Shown here: piece after piece, positions 1 to 7,648 of the stretch
Layout: the number at the start of each line of letters is the position of its first letter
How positions within the stretch are numbered: position 1 is the first letter of the stretch
Assembly (NCBI GenBank): GCA_005799205.1
Contig: SYHM01000166.1
Span: 1 to 21,374, forward strand
DNA from: Planctomycetia bacterium
Lineage (GTDB): Bacteria > Planctomycetota > Phycisphaerae > Phycisphaerales > SM1A02
Direction: 5' to 3'
Length of the DNA: 21,374 nt
Program-made: the position numbers and the translations under genes
The notes under the pieces: generated by a model
Database searches by the model: none
The model's input: the letters and a program-made list of their open reading frames with translations, nothing else
Told to the model about the DNA's origin: nothing

Positions 1-369
1 GGTCGCGGCATCCATCAATGTGCTCAGCCCCGCCATCGTGGTTGGGCGCAGCTTGACCAGCCAGCCCCTCCCGAACGGATCGGAGTTCACGAGCGAAGGA
101 TCTTTCGCCACCTCGCTGTTCACTTCCTCAATCGATCCCGCAACGACGCTGTACACATCACTCGTTGTCTTCACACTTTCGACCTCGCCGACACTCGAGC
201 CTGCTGCGATCTGAGTCCCTTTGGGCTTGACCGCAACGAAGGTCACATCCGTCAACTCGTTCGCAGCGAACTGTGTGATGCCGACCACCACCACGTCGCC
301 TTCAACCCGGAACCACTCGTGCGAGTCAGTGAACTTGCAATTCGATGGGCTGGGTGTCGAAGTCGTCAT
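1..369 (-). CDS. gcvH: Glycine cleavage system H protein (C-terminus cut by window edge)
   Basis: Lipoyl carrier of the glycine cleavage system; it shuttles the aminomethyl group between the P, T and L proteins in the cytoplasm. The 123 residues visible begin MTTSTPSPSN and carry the family hallmarks in order: FTDSHEWF (13-20), GITQFA (30-35), the lipoyl-lysine loop GEVESVKTTSDVYSVV (61-76) with Lys67 as the lipoylation site, then EVNSEV and NSDPFGRGWLVKL near the C-terminus. GcvH is usually about 125-130 residues, so only a few residues should lie beyond position 1. The ATG at 369 is preceded on the minus strand by a good Shine-Dalgarno AAAGGAG (plus-strand 376-382). It is divergent from the gene at 450. 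The other gcv genes are not in the window and no glycine riboswitch is seen. Recognition is confident. Confidence 0.94.
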   Translation of the reverse strand, partial: MTTSTPSPSNCKFTDSHEWFRVEGDVVVVGITQFAANELTDVTFVAVKPKGTQIAAGSSVGEVESVKTTSDVYSVVAGSIEEVNSEVAKDPSLVNSDPFGRGWLVKLRPTTMAGLSTLMDAAT

Positions 370-395
370 AGGGTGCTCCTTTGCGTGGGGTGGGA

Positions 396-435
396 TGATA
401 TCGGCGTGATATCCTCCGTGTGGCGCATGTGCCAC
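396..435. promoter_or_regulatory. Divergent intergenic region with direct repeat and palindrome
   Basis: The 80-base gap between gcvH and the gene at 450 holds two copies of TGATATC at 396-402 and 407-413, spaced 11 bases start to start, about one helical turn. Each contains the palindrome GATATC. Immediately downstream, 420-435 (GTGGCGCATGTGCCAC) is a near-perfect palindrome with a single non-complementary pair of positions. Such symmetric elements between divergent genes are typical operator sites, but no regulator is known here, and I could not place convincing -35/-10 boxes on either strand. The regulatory role is inference. Confidence 0.3.
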
Positions 436-449
436 CAGCGGGTACTTCA

Positions 450-1241
450 ATGAGCAATCAGATCCTCCTCTCTCTTTCGGGTGCGTGCTTGGGGCGACCG
501 CTTCCGCGCAAGGAGTCTGGGTTGGCGCTTCTTGATATGCCTCCGTTTGTTGCTGAAGAACTCGAGCTGCGGGGACTCAACTTGCCGGTCGACCTCATTC
601 GCGGCCAATCGGCGACGACGCTTGAGAAACTGCGCCACATCGCAGACCGCGCACACTGCCCATGCCTCGTGCTCTACCAAGACGAGCCGATGGACTTTCT
701 CGGCAATGCCGAGGGAGCGACTCAAACGCTCCGGAGCCTCGGACGAGCGGCGAAGTTGCTCGGGTGCGGAGAGTTGGGAATTCGCGTCGTCTGTCCGCTC
801 GGTGGAGTACTCACCGTGACGCCAGCTCTGAAAGCCGCGGTGCAGGCGATCCAGCAGTTTGATGTCAATCTGTTGATTCGGCCGACGATTGATCCGCCAG
901 ACCCGCCTGAACAGGTCATGGATCTCGTGAAGCGAATCGGCGGATTTCACATCGGTGCGATGCCGAGCTTTGCCTATGTCCACGCGACAGGAGACGGGAT
1001 GGAATCGCTTCGCAAGCTCGCGCCCTATTCCTCAGCGATCGAGGCGACTGCCTCAGGATTTGCCAAGGATGGCACACATGTGAGCTGGGACCTCAATGGA
1101 TTCGTTGAAGCACTCTTGTCGCTCGGCTATCTCAATAAGTTCTCGATCGATTGGACCGGGAGCACCAATTGGGTGGCAGGGGTGCAGAAGACCCGTGAAC
1201 GGTTGCTCGAGCTCATGGGGCGAGGGGATCCAGTCTCATGA
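450..1241 (+). CDS. Sugar phosphate isomerase/epimerase-like TIM-barrel protein
   Basis: A 263-residue protein resembling the xylose-isomerase-like / AP endonuclease 2 TIM-barrel superfamily. The clearest match is the C-terminal part, WDLNGFVEALLSLGY..LNKFSIDWTG, which corresponds to the 'DLdpfveaLrsiGYeGplsiE' end of those barrels. The alternating strand/helix pattern (LIRG, CLVLY, LGIRVVC, VNLLIRPT, GFHIGAMPS) fits a barrel. The usual acidic and histidine metal ligands are not obvious: the final-strand Glu is Asp, and the 'D..H' strand reads GFHIGAMPS. It may therefore be catalytically divergent. The ATG at 450 is chosen over an in-frame GTG at 420, because the GTG lies inside a palindrome and has no purine-rich site upstream. 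Its stop overlaps the cmk start in ATGA, so it heads that run. The substrate is unknown. Confidence 0.6.
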   Translation: MSNQILLSLSGACLGRPLPRKESGLALLDMPPFVAEELELRGLNLPVDLIRGQSATTLEKLRHIADRAHCPCLVLYQDEPMDFLGNAEGATQTLRSLGRAAKLLGCGELGIRVVCPLGGVLTVTPALKAAVQAIQQFDVNLLIRPTIDPPDPPEQVMDLVKRIGGFHIGAMPSFAYVHATGDGMESLRKLAPYSSAIEATASGFAKDGTHVSWDLNGFVEALLSLGYLNKFSIDWTGSTNWVAGVQKTRERLLELMGRGDPVS

Positions 1242-1951
1242 ATCTCCCAATCGTCGTGACAATCGATGGTCCCGCGGGCACCGGCAAGTCATCTGCCGCG
1301 TCCGAACTCGCGCAGCGCCTCGGCTTCGACATGCTTGATACCGGAGCGATGTACCGCGCGGTCGCGCTGCTGGCGATCGAGTCGCACATTGACGCTCGGG
1401 ACGAGCGCGCGATCGCTGCCGCGATGGATCGCACGCCGCTCACAGTCGATTTCTCTTCACGGCCACCCACAATTGCGCTCGACTCGCGCGATGTGCATGG
1501 GCGCATCCGAGATGCCGATGTCACTCAGATCGTTTCGCTGATCGCATCGCATCACGAAGTGCGTGTTCGACTCGTGCGAGCGCAGCGCGAGGTCGCAGCT
1601 CAGCATGAGCGATTGATCACAGAAGGTAGGGACCAAGGAAGCGTTGTGTTCCCTGACGCAACGGTGCGAATCTGGCTTGACGCGCGACCCGAAGTTCGCG
1701 CACACCGCCGATGTGAAGAACTGAGAGCCCGCGGCGAACTCGTTGATGAGTCACGGGTGCTTGCCGAGATCATCGCGCGCGATGCCTCTGACCGAGGACG
1801 ATCCGAAGGTCCGCTTCGAAAGCCAGTCGGAGCAGATTCGATTGACACGAGCGGGTTGAGTTTCGCGGCGGTCGTCGACGAACTTGAGCGGCTCGTGAGG
1901 CGACGGCTTCATGAGACCGATGTCGGCTGCGGGTGCGGGGGACCTGCGTGA
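1238..1951 (+). CDS. cmk: Cytidylate kinase
   Basis: Phosphorylates CMP and dCMP with ATP in the cytoplasm, feeding CTP/dCTP and phospholipid precursor synthesis. The 237 residues show the P-loop GPAGTGKS (11-18), the CMP-binding DTGAMYRA (34-41), EGRDQGSVVFPDA (family GRDIGTVVFPDA), an R-rich LID region with ARDASDRGRSEGPL, and the terminal IDTSGLS element. Length is normal for the family (about 220-230). Four bases (ATGA) overlap the upstream gene and the stop lies in a GTGA overlap with plsC, implying translational coupling. The unusual Cys/Gly-rich tail GCGCGGPA comes from sequence overlapping the next gene's ribosome-binding region. Confident assignment. Confidence 0.96.
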   Translation: MNLPIVVTIDGPAGTGKSSAASELAQRLGFDMLDTGAMYRAVALLAIESHIDARDERAIAAAMDRTPLTVDFSSRPPTIALDSRDVHGRIRDADVTQIVSLIASHHEVRVRLVRAQREVAAQHERLITEGRDQGSVVFPDATVRIWLDARPEVRAHRRCEELRARGELVDESRVLAEIIARDASDRGRSEGPLRKPVGADSIDTSGLSFAAVVDELERLVRRRLHETDVGCGCGGPA

Positions 1952-2679
1952 GAAACTCGTTCGCCCACCGGCGCCGAGCGCCGGGTGCGGGCTTCGTGAA
2001 GACAGCATTCTGGGATGGCTGCTCGCAATTCTGTCAATCGATCCTCTCGTGGCAGTATCACTTTCGCGTTGAGGGGAGTTCAAACGTCCCTCTGACTGGT
2101 GCCGCGATCTTTATCGCAAATCACCAATCGCTCTTCGACCCCGTCATTCATGGGTTGGCTGTCGGCGACCGCGCCCCTCGGCCAATGGCGAAGGAAGAAC
2201 TCTTCAAGGTGCCACTCTTTGGCTCGATCCTTCGAGGTCTGAATTGCATTCGGGTGCGATCAGATGGAGGAAACCGAGAAGCAATTCGCATCGCGCTGGA
2301 CGAACTTGCGGCGGGACGAACTGTCATGATCTACCCCGAGGGCACACGGTCGAGCGATGGCGCCGTTCACGCCTTCCGCAGAGGGGTTGAGTTGCTCGCG
2401 CGCAAATCGCAGGCGCCAATTGTGCCAATGGGGATCGATGGGGCCTTCGATATCTGGCCGACTGGTCGGAGGCTGCCTCGGGCGCGTGGCCGCATCTGGG
2501 CGGCGATTGGCGATCCAATCTCGCCAGTCGAGCACATGGCGCTGTTCGCAGATCCCGACGCTGGACTCGTGCAGCTTCAGCAACGCGTGACGACACTGAT
2601 GCGGCACTGCCGCACCCAACTTCGTCGCGGTTCTGGTGGTGCGTTCCCAGCACCGGGAGCGGCAGATGGCTCCTCCTGA
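1948..2679 (+). CDS. plsC: 1-acyl-sn-glycerol-3-phosphate acyltransferase
   Basis: Transfers an acyl chain to lysophosphatidate, giving phosphatidate at the inner face of the membrane. In the 243-residue product, block I NHQSLFD (His59 to Asp64, the H-x4-D catalytic motif), block II around FGSILRGLNCIRV, block III YPEGTRS (about 129-135) and block IV APIVPMGIDG are all present in the normal order. No strong membrane span is visible, as in many short PlsC proteins. I take the GTG at 1948, which overlaps the cmk stop as GTGA and has GGGGGA a few bases upstream. An in-frame GTG at 1933 would add five residues. The last 14 bases overlap the CCA-enzyme start. The cmk-plsC adjacency is seen in other bacteria. 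The substrate could be another lysophospholipid. Confidence 0.9.
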   Translation: MRNSFAHRRRAPGAGFVKTAFWDGCSQFCQSILSWQYHFRVEGSSNVPLTGAAIFIANHQSLFDPVIHGLAVGDRAPRPMAKEELFKVPLFGSILRGLNCIRVRSDGGNREAIRIALDELAAGRTVMIYPEGTRSSDGAVHAFRRGVELLARKSQAPIVPMGIDGAFDIWPTGRRLPRARGRIWAAIGDPISPVEHMALFADPDAGLVQLQQRVTTLMRHCRTQLRRGSGGAFPAPGAADGSS

Positions 2680-3928
2680 AATGCCGCGAGGTGAGTCGCG
2701 ACATCCCGCGCCACAGGCCACAGCAAAGGAGGCCGCAACCGCCGCCGCACGGCGGATCATGGAGGCGGGATTCACCGCGTACTTCGCAGGGGGATGTGTG
2801 CGCGATGAGCTGCTCGGAATCGAGCCAACTGATTATGACCTCGCAACCGATGCGAAGCCAGACGAGATCGCCACACTCTTTCGAGGGTCACGGGGGGTTG
2901 GCGAGTCGTTCGGGGTCATGCTTGTTCGCGTGCGTGGGCGGGTGACTGAGGTGGCGACGTTTCGCACAGACGGGCGATATGAGGATGGTCGCCGTCCAAG
3001 TCATGTGCGATTTGCCTCGGCAGCCGAAGATGCGCAGCGTCGAGACTTCACAATCAACGGACTCTTTCGCCACCCACTCACCAACGAGATTGTCGACTTT
3101 GTGAAGGGACAGCAAGACCTCAACGCGCGAGTGTTGCGGGCCATTGGCGATCCTGATGCGCGGCTGCGGGAGGACCGACTTCGCACACTGCGTGCGGCGA
3201 GGTTTGCCGCACGATTCGCACTGACGATCGATCCTGCAACAGCACTGGCCATTCAACTCGCCGGAGAGGACCTTGCTGGCGTGAGTCGCGAGCGCATTGG
3301 CGGAGAGTTTCGCAGGATGCTCACGCACGAAACGCGCGTTCGTGCACTCGAGCTCATTGAGGAGTGGAAGCTCGATCGAGCAACGCTCGGCGAGGCCCCT
3401 TCAGCGGGACCCCTCATCCGAGTGGCGGCGGTTCATCGCGACGCGTCATTCGCGACGGCACTCGCCGCGTGGCAACTCGATCGAGCTGCGAGGTATGGCA
3501 CATGCAGTGCCCCGTCGTGTGAAACATGGCGGGATCGGCTCAATCTCTCAGCGCGCGAATCGAGCGATCTCGAGGCGATCGGCCAGTTGGTCGCAGTGCT
3601 CACCACCTCATGGCCGACTCTCGCAGTTGCGGGCCGCAAGCGCCTCGCCTCGCGCTCAGTTTTCGCCTCTTCGCTTGCCATCCTCTCAGCGGAGAATCCG
3701 AGGCTCGGACTCGAGATTGGCGAGGCAGCGGCAGCGCTTTCGAAGCAACACGGCGGCCTCGCGCCACAGCCGTTTGTGACCGGGAGCGACTTGATCGGCA
3801 TGGGGTGTGCTCCATGCCCGAGATTCAAGCCCTTCCTCGACTCGCTCTATGACCGGCAATTGGATGGAACGATTGCCAGTCGCGACGAAGCGTTGGGTGT
3901 TGCTCGCGCAGAGTGGTTTTCTCATTGA
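2666..3928 (+). CDS. cca: CCA tRNA nucleotidyltransferase / poly(A) polymerase family (class II)
   Basis: Class II nucleotidyltransferase; members add CCA to tRNA 3' ends or poly(A) to RNA. In the 420-residue product (from ATG 2666) the head-domain motif GGCVRD is at 42-47, followed by the catalytic DYDLATDA (Asp56 and Asp58). VATFRTDG and RRDFTIN (125-131) come next, then the neck motif LREDRLRTLRAARFAARF (about 167-184), which resembles the base-recognition and backbone-binding part of the family. A C-terminal helical body ends with a TGSDLIGMG...LYDRQLDG element typical of bacterial CCA enzymes. The start has GGGAG a few bases upstream; an in-frame GTG at 2636 would add ten residues inside plsC. 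The single tRNA in this window lacks an encoded CCA, which fits a CCA-adding role, but the sequence alone does not separate CCA-adding from A-adding specificity. Confidence 0.88.
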   Translation: MAPPEMPRGESRHPAPQATAKEAATAAARRIMEAGFTAYFAGGCVRDELLGIEPTDYDLATDAKPDEIATLFRGSRGVGESFGVMLVRVRGRVTEVATFRTDGRYEDGRRPSHVRFASAAEDAQRRDFTINGLFRHPLTNEIVDFVKGQQDLNARVLRAIGDPDARLREDRLRTLRAARFAARFALTIDPATALAIQLAGEDLAGVSRERIGGEFRRMLTHETRVRALELIEEWKLDRATLGEAPSAGPLIRVAAVHRDASFATALAAWQLDRAARYGTCSAPSCETWRDRLNLSARESSDLEAIGQLVAVLTTSWPTLAVAGRKRLASRSVFASSLAILSAENPRLGLEIGEAAAALSKQHGGLAPQPFVTGSDLIGMGCAPCPRFKPFLDSLYDRQLDGTIASRDEALGVARAEWFSH

Positions 3929-3972
3929 CCACTGCACGATTTGCCCCGATGGCAAGCTATGCTTCTTCAACG

Positions 3973-5265
3973 ATGAACCGCACCCTCATTCGGGCACTCG
4001 CATTGGTGGTTGCCTTTGCCTGCACCATCTCAGCATTTGCGCAAGCGAAGACACCTTCGGCCCCCGCGAAGCCTCCAGCAGCCGCGAAGCCAACCACGAC
4101 GCAGAAGGCTGCACCGAAGGCTGCAATCAAGACTGCAGCGGCAACGCCCGCCGCGCCCAACGCCCCCGTCACTCCTGCCGAGCATGTGACAAGCGTGTAC
4201 GTCGTCCCAATGGGATTTCGTGGAACTGGTCAGTTCGGCCTTGACATTCATCCGTCGGTCTATGAGAAGGTCGTTGAGGATGTCGCCGAGAAGAAGCCAG
4301 ACCTCGTTGTGTATGTCCTGAATTCCGCGGACGTGGATACGGTCGCATACATGGGTGACGATCCGCGCGAGCAGGGGGTTTTTGACGACGACTCGATTCG
4401 CAAGATGACCCGTGATCTCAAGGCGGCGATCGCAGCCACGGGTGCCGAGCAGGTCATGGTGGTGCGCGACGCAGTCGGTTACAGCGCGCTCCTCGGGCTT
4501 TCGTGGCCCAACATGTACATGACCGAAGGGGCACGACTCATGGGACTGAGCCGCATCCGAGAGCGGACTCAAGTCGAAGATCCCGAAGTGTTCGCGAAGT
4601 TCCGCGAGGCATTCGTCGGAATCTGCAACGGATTTCTCGTGTCGGGCGGCTACAACCCATCAATCGGATTGGCGATGATGCGTGAAGAAAAGATGCTCAG
4701 CGCTAGTTTTAAGGGGCGCGAGATCACTTGGCGAGAGGATGACAAGGGCACCTGGGTTGTGGACAACAGCGAGAAGAAGTTCGCCGGATTTTCTGCCCAG
4801 TCAGCAGAAGAACTTGGCCTCTCCGATGGGACGGTTGCTGACGAGTTGCCAGCGATGCTCGAAGACCTCATGTATCAGCGCGGATCTCGAGAGTTCGAGC
4901 GCATGCCAAAGGATGGCGAGATGATCGTGAAGGAGTACATCGATGGATGGCGCAAGGCATACGAGTCGTGCAAGAAGTCATTTGAGACCTACCAAGAGGC
5001 GATGGGGAACGCTTCGGGGAAGGATGAGCTGAAGTACCTCAATCAGGCGAAGAGCACGATCGATAAGGTGCTCGCGCTGATGAAGAAGTACCCCGCAGTG
5101 GCGATCCGATTGAATCGCGAGTTTGGCGCTGGCCGCGTACAACTCGAAACCGAAGCGCTTCAGATTCAGGAACGAATTCGCGCGCTGCGAAAAGCACCTG
5201 CGCCAACAGGCGGCGGTTCGAGGGGCTCTTCTCCAGCTGGTCCCGGTCTCGGTTCGGGCGGGTAA
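3973..5265 (+). CDS. Exported ClpP/NfeD-class protein, degenerate active site
   Basis: The 430-residue product starts with a clear signal peptide (MNRTLIRALALVVAFACTIS, cleavage near AFA|QA at 23/24), then an Ala/Pro/Lys/Thr-rich linker to about residue 68. The core (about 72-300) has the ClpP/crotonase-like layout of NfeD-type serine proteases and parallels the next gene throughout: VYVVPMGFRG / VFVLPLDGMVG, AVGYSALLGLSWPNMYM / AISGGAFTALYADEIYF, GYNPSIGLAMM / GRDPLIGPAMV, and SAQSAEELGLSDGT / SATSAEHSGFSEGT. Where the sister protein has the serine of AISGG, this one has Gly (AVGYS), and the 'PGG'-like loop is absent (VLNSADVD). It is therefore probably a non-catalytic paralogue or binding partner. 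The C-terminal third is helical and charged. ATG 3973 is chosen because it gives a proper signal peptide; in-frame starts at 3913 and 3949 would bury it. No strong ribosome-binding site is seen. The fold call is reasonable; the function is unknown. Confidence 0.6.
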   Translation: MNRTLIRALALVVAFACTISAFAQAKTPSAPAKPPAAAKPTTTQKAAPKAAIKTAAATPAAPNAPVTPAEHVTSVYVVPMGFRGTGQFGLDIHPSVYEKVVEDVAEKKPDLVVYVLNSADVDTVAYMGDDPREQGVFDDDSIRKMTRDLKAAIAATGAEQVMVVRDAVGYSALLGLSWPNMYMTEGARLMGLSRIRERTQVEDPEVFAKFREAFVGICNGFLVSGGYNPSIGLAMMREEKMLSASFKGREITWREDDKGTWVVDNSEKKFAGFSAQSAEELGLSDGTVADELPAMLEDLMYQRGSREFERMPKDGEMIVKEYIDGWRKAYESCKKSFETYQEAMGNASGKDELKYLNQAKSTIDKVLALMKKYPAVAIRLNREFGAGRVQLETEALQIQERIRALRKAPAPTGGGSRGSSPAGPGLGSGG

Positions 5266-5292
5266 TCGCTCGCGCAATCACACGAAAGAACG

Positions 5293-6402
5293 ATGGCTCA
5301 CCACATGCGAACGAACACCATGATGCGAAGAACGATCTGCAGTGCGAGTCTCTTGCTCGCGTCTCTGTCCGCCTCGGATGCATTGGCCCAGAAGGCCACG
5401 CCTCCATCAACACCGGCATCCAAGTCCGGCACTGCCGCTGCGACTGCAAAGCAATCGAGCGCTCCAACTGCTGCGACGAAGAAACAAGTATTCGTGCTTC
5501 CACTCGATGGCATGGTTGGAGTGGGCCTGCGCCACGATGAGATGGAGGAGATGGAGAAAGCTGCGGACAAGTTTGGTCCAGGGCAGATTTTTATCATTCG
5601 AATCAACTCGAATGGTGGGCTTGTGATTGAGGGAGACAAGATCGCAACAACCCTGTCGCGAATCAAGAACAAGCACCGGCTCATCGCATGGATCGAGAAG
5701 GCAATCTCTGGAGGGGCGTTCACCGCGCTCTATGCCGACGAGATTTACTTCATGCCCGAGGCCGCCCTTGGATCGATCACGATGCTCAGCGGACGGACTG
5801 AAGTTACCGCGGTTCGCGAGGATTGGAAGAGTCGCGTGGCGGAGGCCTGCGCGAGTGGGGGTCGCGATCCACTCATCGGACCGGCCATGGTGCACTCCGA
5901 AGTTGAACTCTCATACGACAAAGACCCAAAGACCGGCAAGGTGACGTTTTACCCAGATGTCAAGCACGCCTTTGTACTTTCGACACGCACGGAGAACCTT
6001 GATTTCAGCGCAACCAGTGCTGAACATTCTGGCTTCTCTGAAGGGACCGCTGCGACTGAAACTGATCTCTTTCGCGAACTCGGAGTGGATGACCCATCCA
6101 AATTTGAGGTGAACGACGCTGGAAAGAAGATCGCAGCGAAGTGGCAGAAGCTGATCAAGGGTGCGAATGAAGAGGTTCCGCTGCTGCTTCGAAAGCGGGA
6201 CATTGAAGGGTCGTCTGAGGGTGGCGTTGCGTTCCTGCAGGCGCGCATCCGAAACACTCAGAAGATCGTTGACTGGTTCAAAAAGTGCCCACCTGCAATG
6301 CAGTACGAGCTCAACATCCCTGAGCAGGCGATTGACCAGATGGAGCAAGAAATCAAAGAAATGCGAAAGCAAATCAAGGAAATGCAGGCGGCAGGGAACT
6401 AG
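5293..6402 (+). CDS. Exported ClpP/NfeD-class putative serine protease
   Basis: The 369-residue product has an N-terminal signal sequence (hydrophobic ICSASLLLASLSASDALAQ, cleavage about 32/33) and a Ser/Thr/Ala-rich linker to about 64. The ClpP/crotonase-like domain shows the loop INSNGG (104-109, equivalent to the TPGG oxyanion loop). It also has AISGGAFTALYADEIYFMPEAALGSI (from 137), where NfeD/SppA relatives have the nucleophile in A.SAG...ADEI; Ser139 is the candidate nucleophile. GRDPLIGPAMV (190-200) and SATSAEHSGFSEGTA follow, as in NfeD N-terminal domains. The expected lysine partner cannot be placed with certainty; Lys179 is the nearest candidate. There is no C-terminal NfeD beta-barrel or membrane span; it ends in a charged coiled-coil-like helix (MEQEIKEMRKQIKEM). 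It lies 27 bases after its paralogue, likely co-transcribed. Start choices at 5305 or 5320 are possible. Its stop overlaps the stop of the convergent permease gene. Confidence 0.68.
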   Translation: MAHHMRTNTMMRRTICSASLLLASLSASDALAQKATPPSTPASKSGTAAATAKQSSAPTAATKKQVFVLPLDGMVGVGLRHDEMEEMEKAADKFGPGQIFIIRINSNGGLVIEGDKIATTLSRIKNKHRLIAWIEKAISGGAFTALYADEIYFMPEAALGSITMLSGRTEVTAVREDWKSRVAEACASGGRDPLIGPAMVHSEVELSYDKDPKTGKVTFYPDVKHAFVLSTRTENLDFSATSAEHSGFSEGTAATETDLFRELGVDDPSKFEVNDAGKKIAAKWQKLIKGANEEVPLLLRKRDIEGSSEGGVAFLQARIRNTQKIVDWFKKCPPAMQYELNIPEQAIDQMEQEIKEMRKQIKEMQAAGN

Positions 6403-7436
6403 CCGACCTCGCGCCGCTGAAAGAGTGCGACGGCGAGTGCCAGAATCGCCGCCACCATGAGCATCCCATAGGGGAGGACATAGGCGAGGTAGTCGAACGG
6501 GATCATCTGATTCTGATTCACCGCATCCACAACCCAGAACACTTGGAAGTTCGGGATGACCGCGTAGGCGACCTTGCATCCAAAGAGCCCCACAGCATCC
6601 GCATTGAGCGCGCTCTCGTGCGCAGATTCACGAATCGCGACGAGTTGTTCGAGTGCCTGAATGCGCCTCCCGAAAATCCAGTCTGACAACAGTCCGATGA
6701 CGAGGACCCCAAGTGTGACTCCGATAGTGAGCACTTGTCCGAGGCGGGTACTCGCGGCGATGGACACAGCCGAGAGGACGCAGAGCGCGACGAACATCAG
6801 CAGGAGCGAAACGAGCAACTCAGGACGAAAGTCCTCGGACGCGGGAATAGACCCCCACGCAGGGTCGAAGAAGAGGCTGAGCACATACGCGACAAGCAGC
6901 AATGGTCCCCCGAGCGAAATCATGATTGCCGCGAACGACTTGCCGTAGAAGAAATTGCACCATGCTGCGGCGATGAGCGTCAGGCTCGCCGCACTCACTC
7001 CAAGAACAACGACGGGCCAACGAACTGGGGTGGCAGCGGTTTGCATCACGCCATGGACTTCCATGAGTAGGAAGGCCATTGCTGGCAATGCCATCGATGC
7101 GAGCAGTGCGAGTGTCACCCCAAAGTACTTTCCGAGCACGAATGTGGCGCGCGCAACGGGTTTCGAGACAACCATGAGGACAGTCTTGTTGGCAATCTCC
7201 TGATCAACCACACTCGTGGCGAGGAAGGCGGCGAGGAGCGCTCCGGCCATGAAGACGGTCGAGAGCCCAAGATCGACATACATCCGCTGGTCATCGCTCA
7301 TCGTAAAGGCCGAGAACTGATTGCTTAGCACGACCAAGAGCAATGCCGCGAGGACCACCACAAGTGTCAGCGGTTGCCGGATGCACTCGAGAAAAGTGTT
7401 GCGCACAATCGCAAAGAGTTGTTCAAGAAATGCCAT
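6399..7436 (-). CDS. ABC-2 type transporter permease
   Basis: A 345-residue polytopic membrane protein with about six or more hydrophobic spans. The N-terminus MAFLEQLFAIVRNTFLECIRQPL leads into LTLVVVLAALLLVVL, a typical ABC-2 start. The motif VVDQEIANKTVLMVVSKPVARATFVLGKYFG matches the family element 'E(i)..k......KPV.R...l.GK..G', which the permease at 13349 also carries (FEIRDRQIWNVLTKPVSRFQYLAGKLLG). It ends with RRE, also like that permease (RRKE). The open frame continues upstream to 8021 on the minus strand, but that part is Arg/Ser-rich nonsense antisense to the SPFH gene, so I start at the ATG at 7436. No ATPase accompanies it on this strand; the ATPase at 12177 could serve it. The substrate is unknown. 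Confidence 0.8.
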   Translation of the reverse strand: MAFLEQLFAIVRNTFLECIRQPLTLVVVLAALLLVVLSNQFSAFTMSDDQRMYVDLGLSTVFMAGALLAAFLATSVVDQEIANKTVLMVVSKPVARATFVLGKYFGVTLALLASMALPAMAFLLMEVHGVMQTAATPVRWPVVVLGVSAASLTLIAAAWCNFFYGKSFAAIMISLGGPLLLVAYVLSLFFDPAWGSIPASEDFRPELLVSLLLMFVALCVLSAVSIAASTRLGQVLTIGVTLGVLVIGLLSDWIFGRRIQALEQLVAIRESAHESALNADAVGLFGCKVAYAVIPNFQVFWVVDAVNQNQMIPFDYLAYVLPYGMLMVAAILALAVALFQRREVG

Positions 7437-7648
7437 GCGTCTCTCGAGAGGTCTCGGAGTGGAAGAATAGGCGATCCGCGTGGCGAGATGGCTCGAGTCG
7501 ATTCTGAACTGGCGTCGGAGCATCGGCGTACGACCGACGATCGCACATCTGGCGAGTTTTTCGTACGATTCGGATCGTGCGTTCTGCTTCACCGCGAGTG
7601 CACGCTGAGCCCCTCTGAGACGAGCCCCACGCCCCGCATACTGACCCC
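7437..7648. other. Divergent intergenic region, no gene
   Basis: These 212 bases separate the minus-strand permease from the plus-strand SPFH run and should hold both promoters. Visible elements are a perfect 10-base palindrome CTCTCGAGAG (7441-7450) just upstream of the permease ATG; CGTACGA repeated at 7527-7533 and 7562-7568; an imperfect hairpin at 7562-7581 with 8-base arms and a TCGG loop; and a -10-like CATACT at 7637-7642 directly before the SPFH ATG. No convincing -35 box or open reading frame was found. Confidence 0.4.

Noticed and set aside
20..409. Two short plus-strand open frames (20-214 and 221-409)
   Set aside because: They are antisense to gcvH, whose minus-strand translation is unmistakable; their own translations are Ser/Thr-rich and meaningless.
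420..449. GTG at 420 as start of the TIM-barrel gene
   Set aside because: It lies inside a palindrome, lacks a ribosome-binding site, and adds ten residues without family support; ATG 450 preferred.
370..449. Glycine riboswitch upstream of gcvH
   Set aside because: The gap is only 80 bases and shows no tandem aptamer-like structure.
447..983. Minus-strand 178-residue open frame
   Set aside because: Arg/His-rich shadow of the TIM-barrel gene with no recognisable motif.
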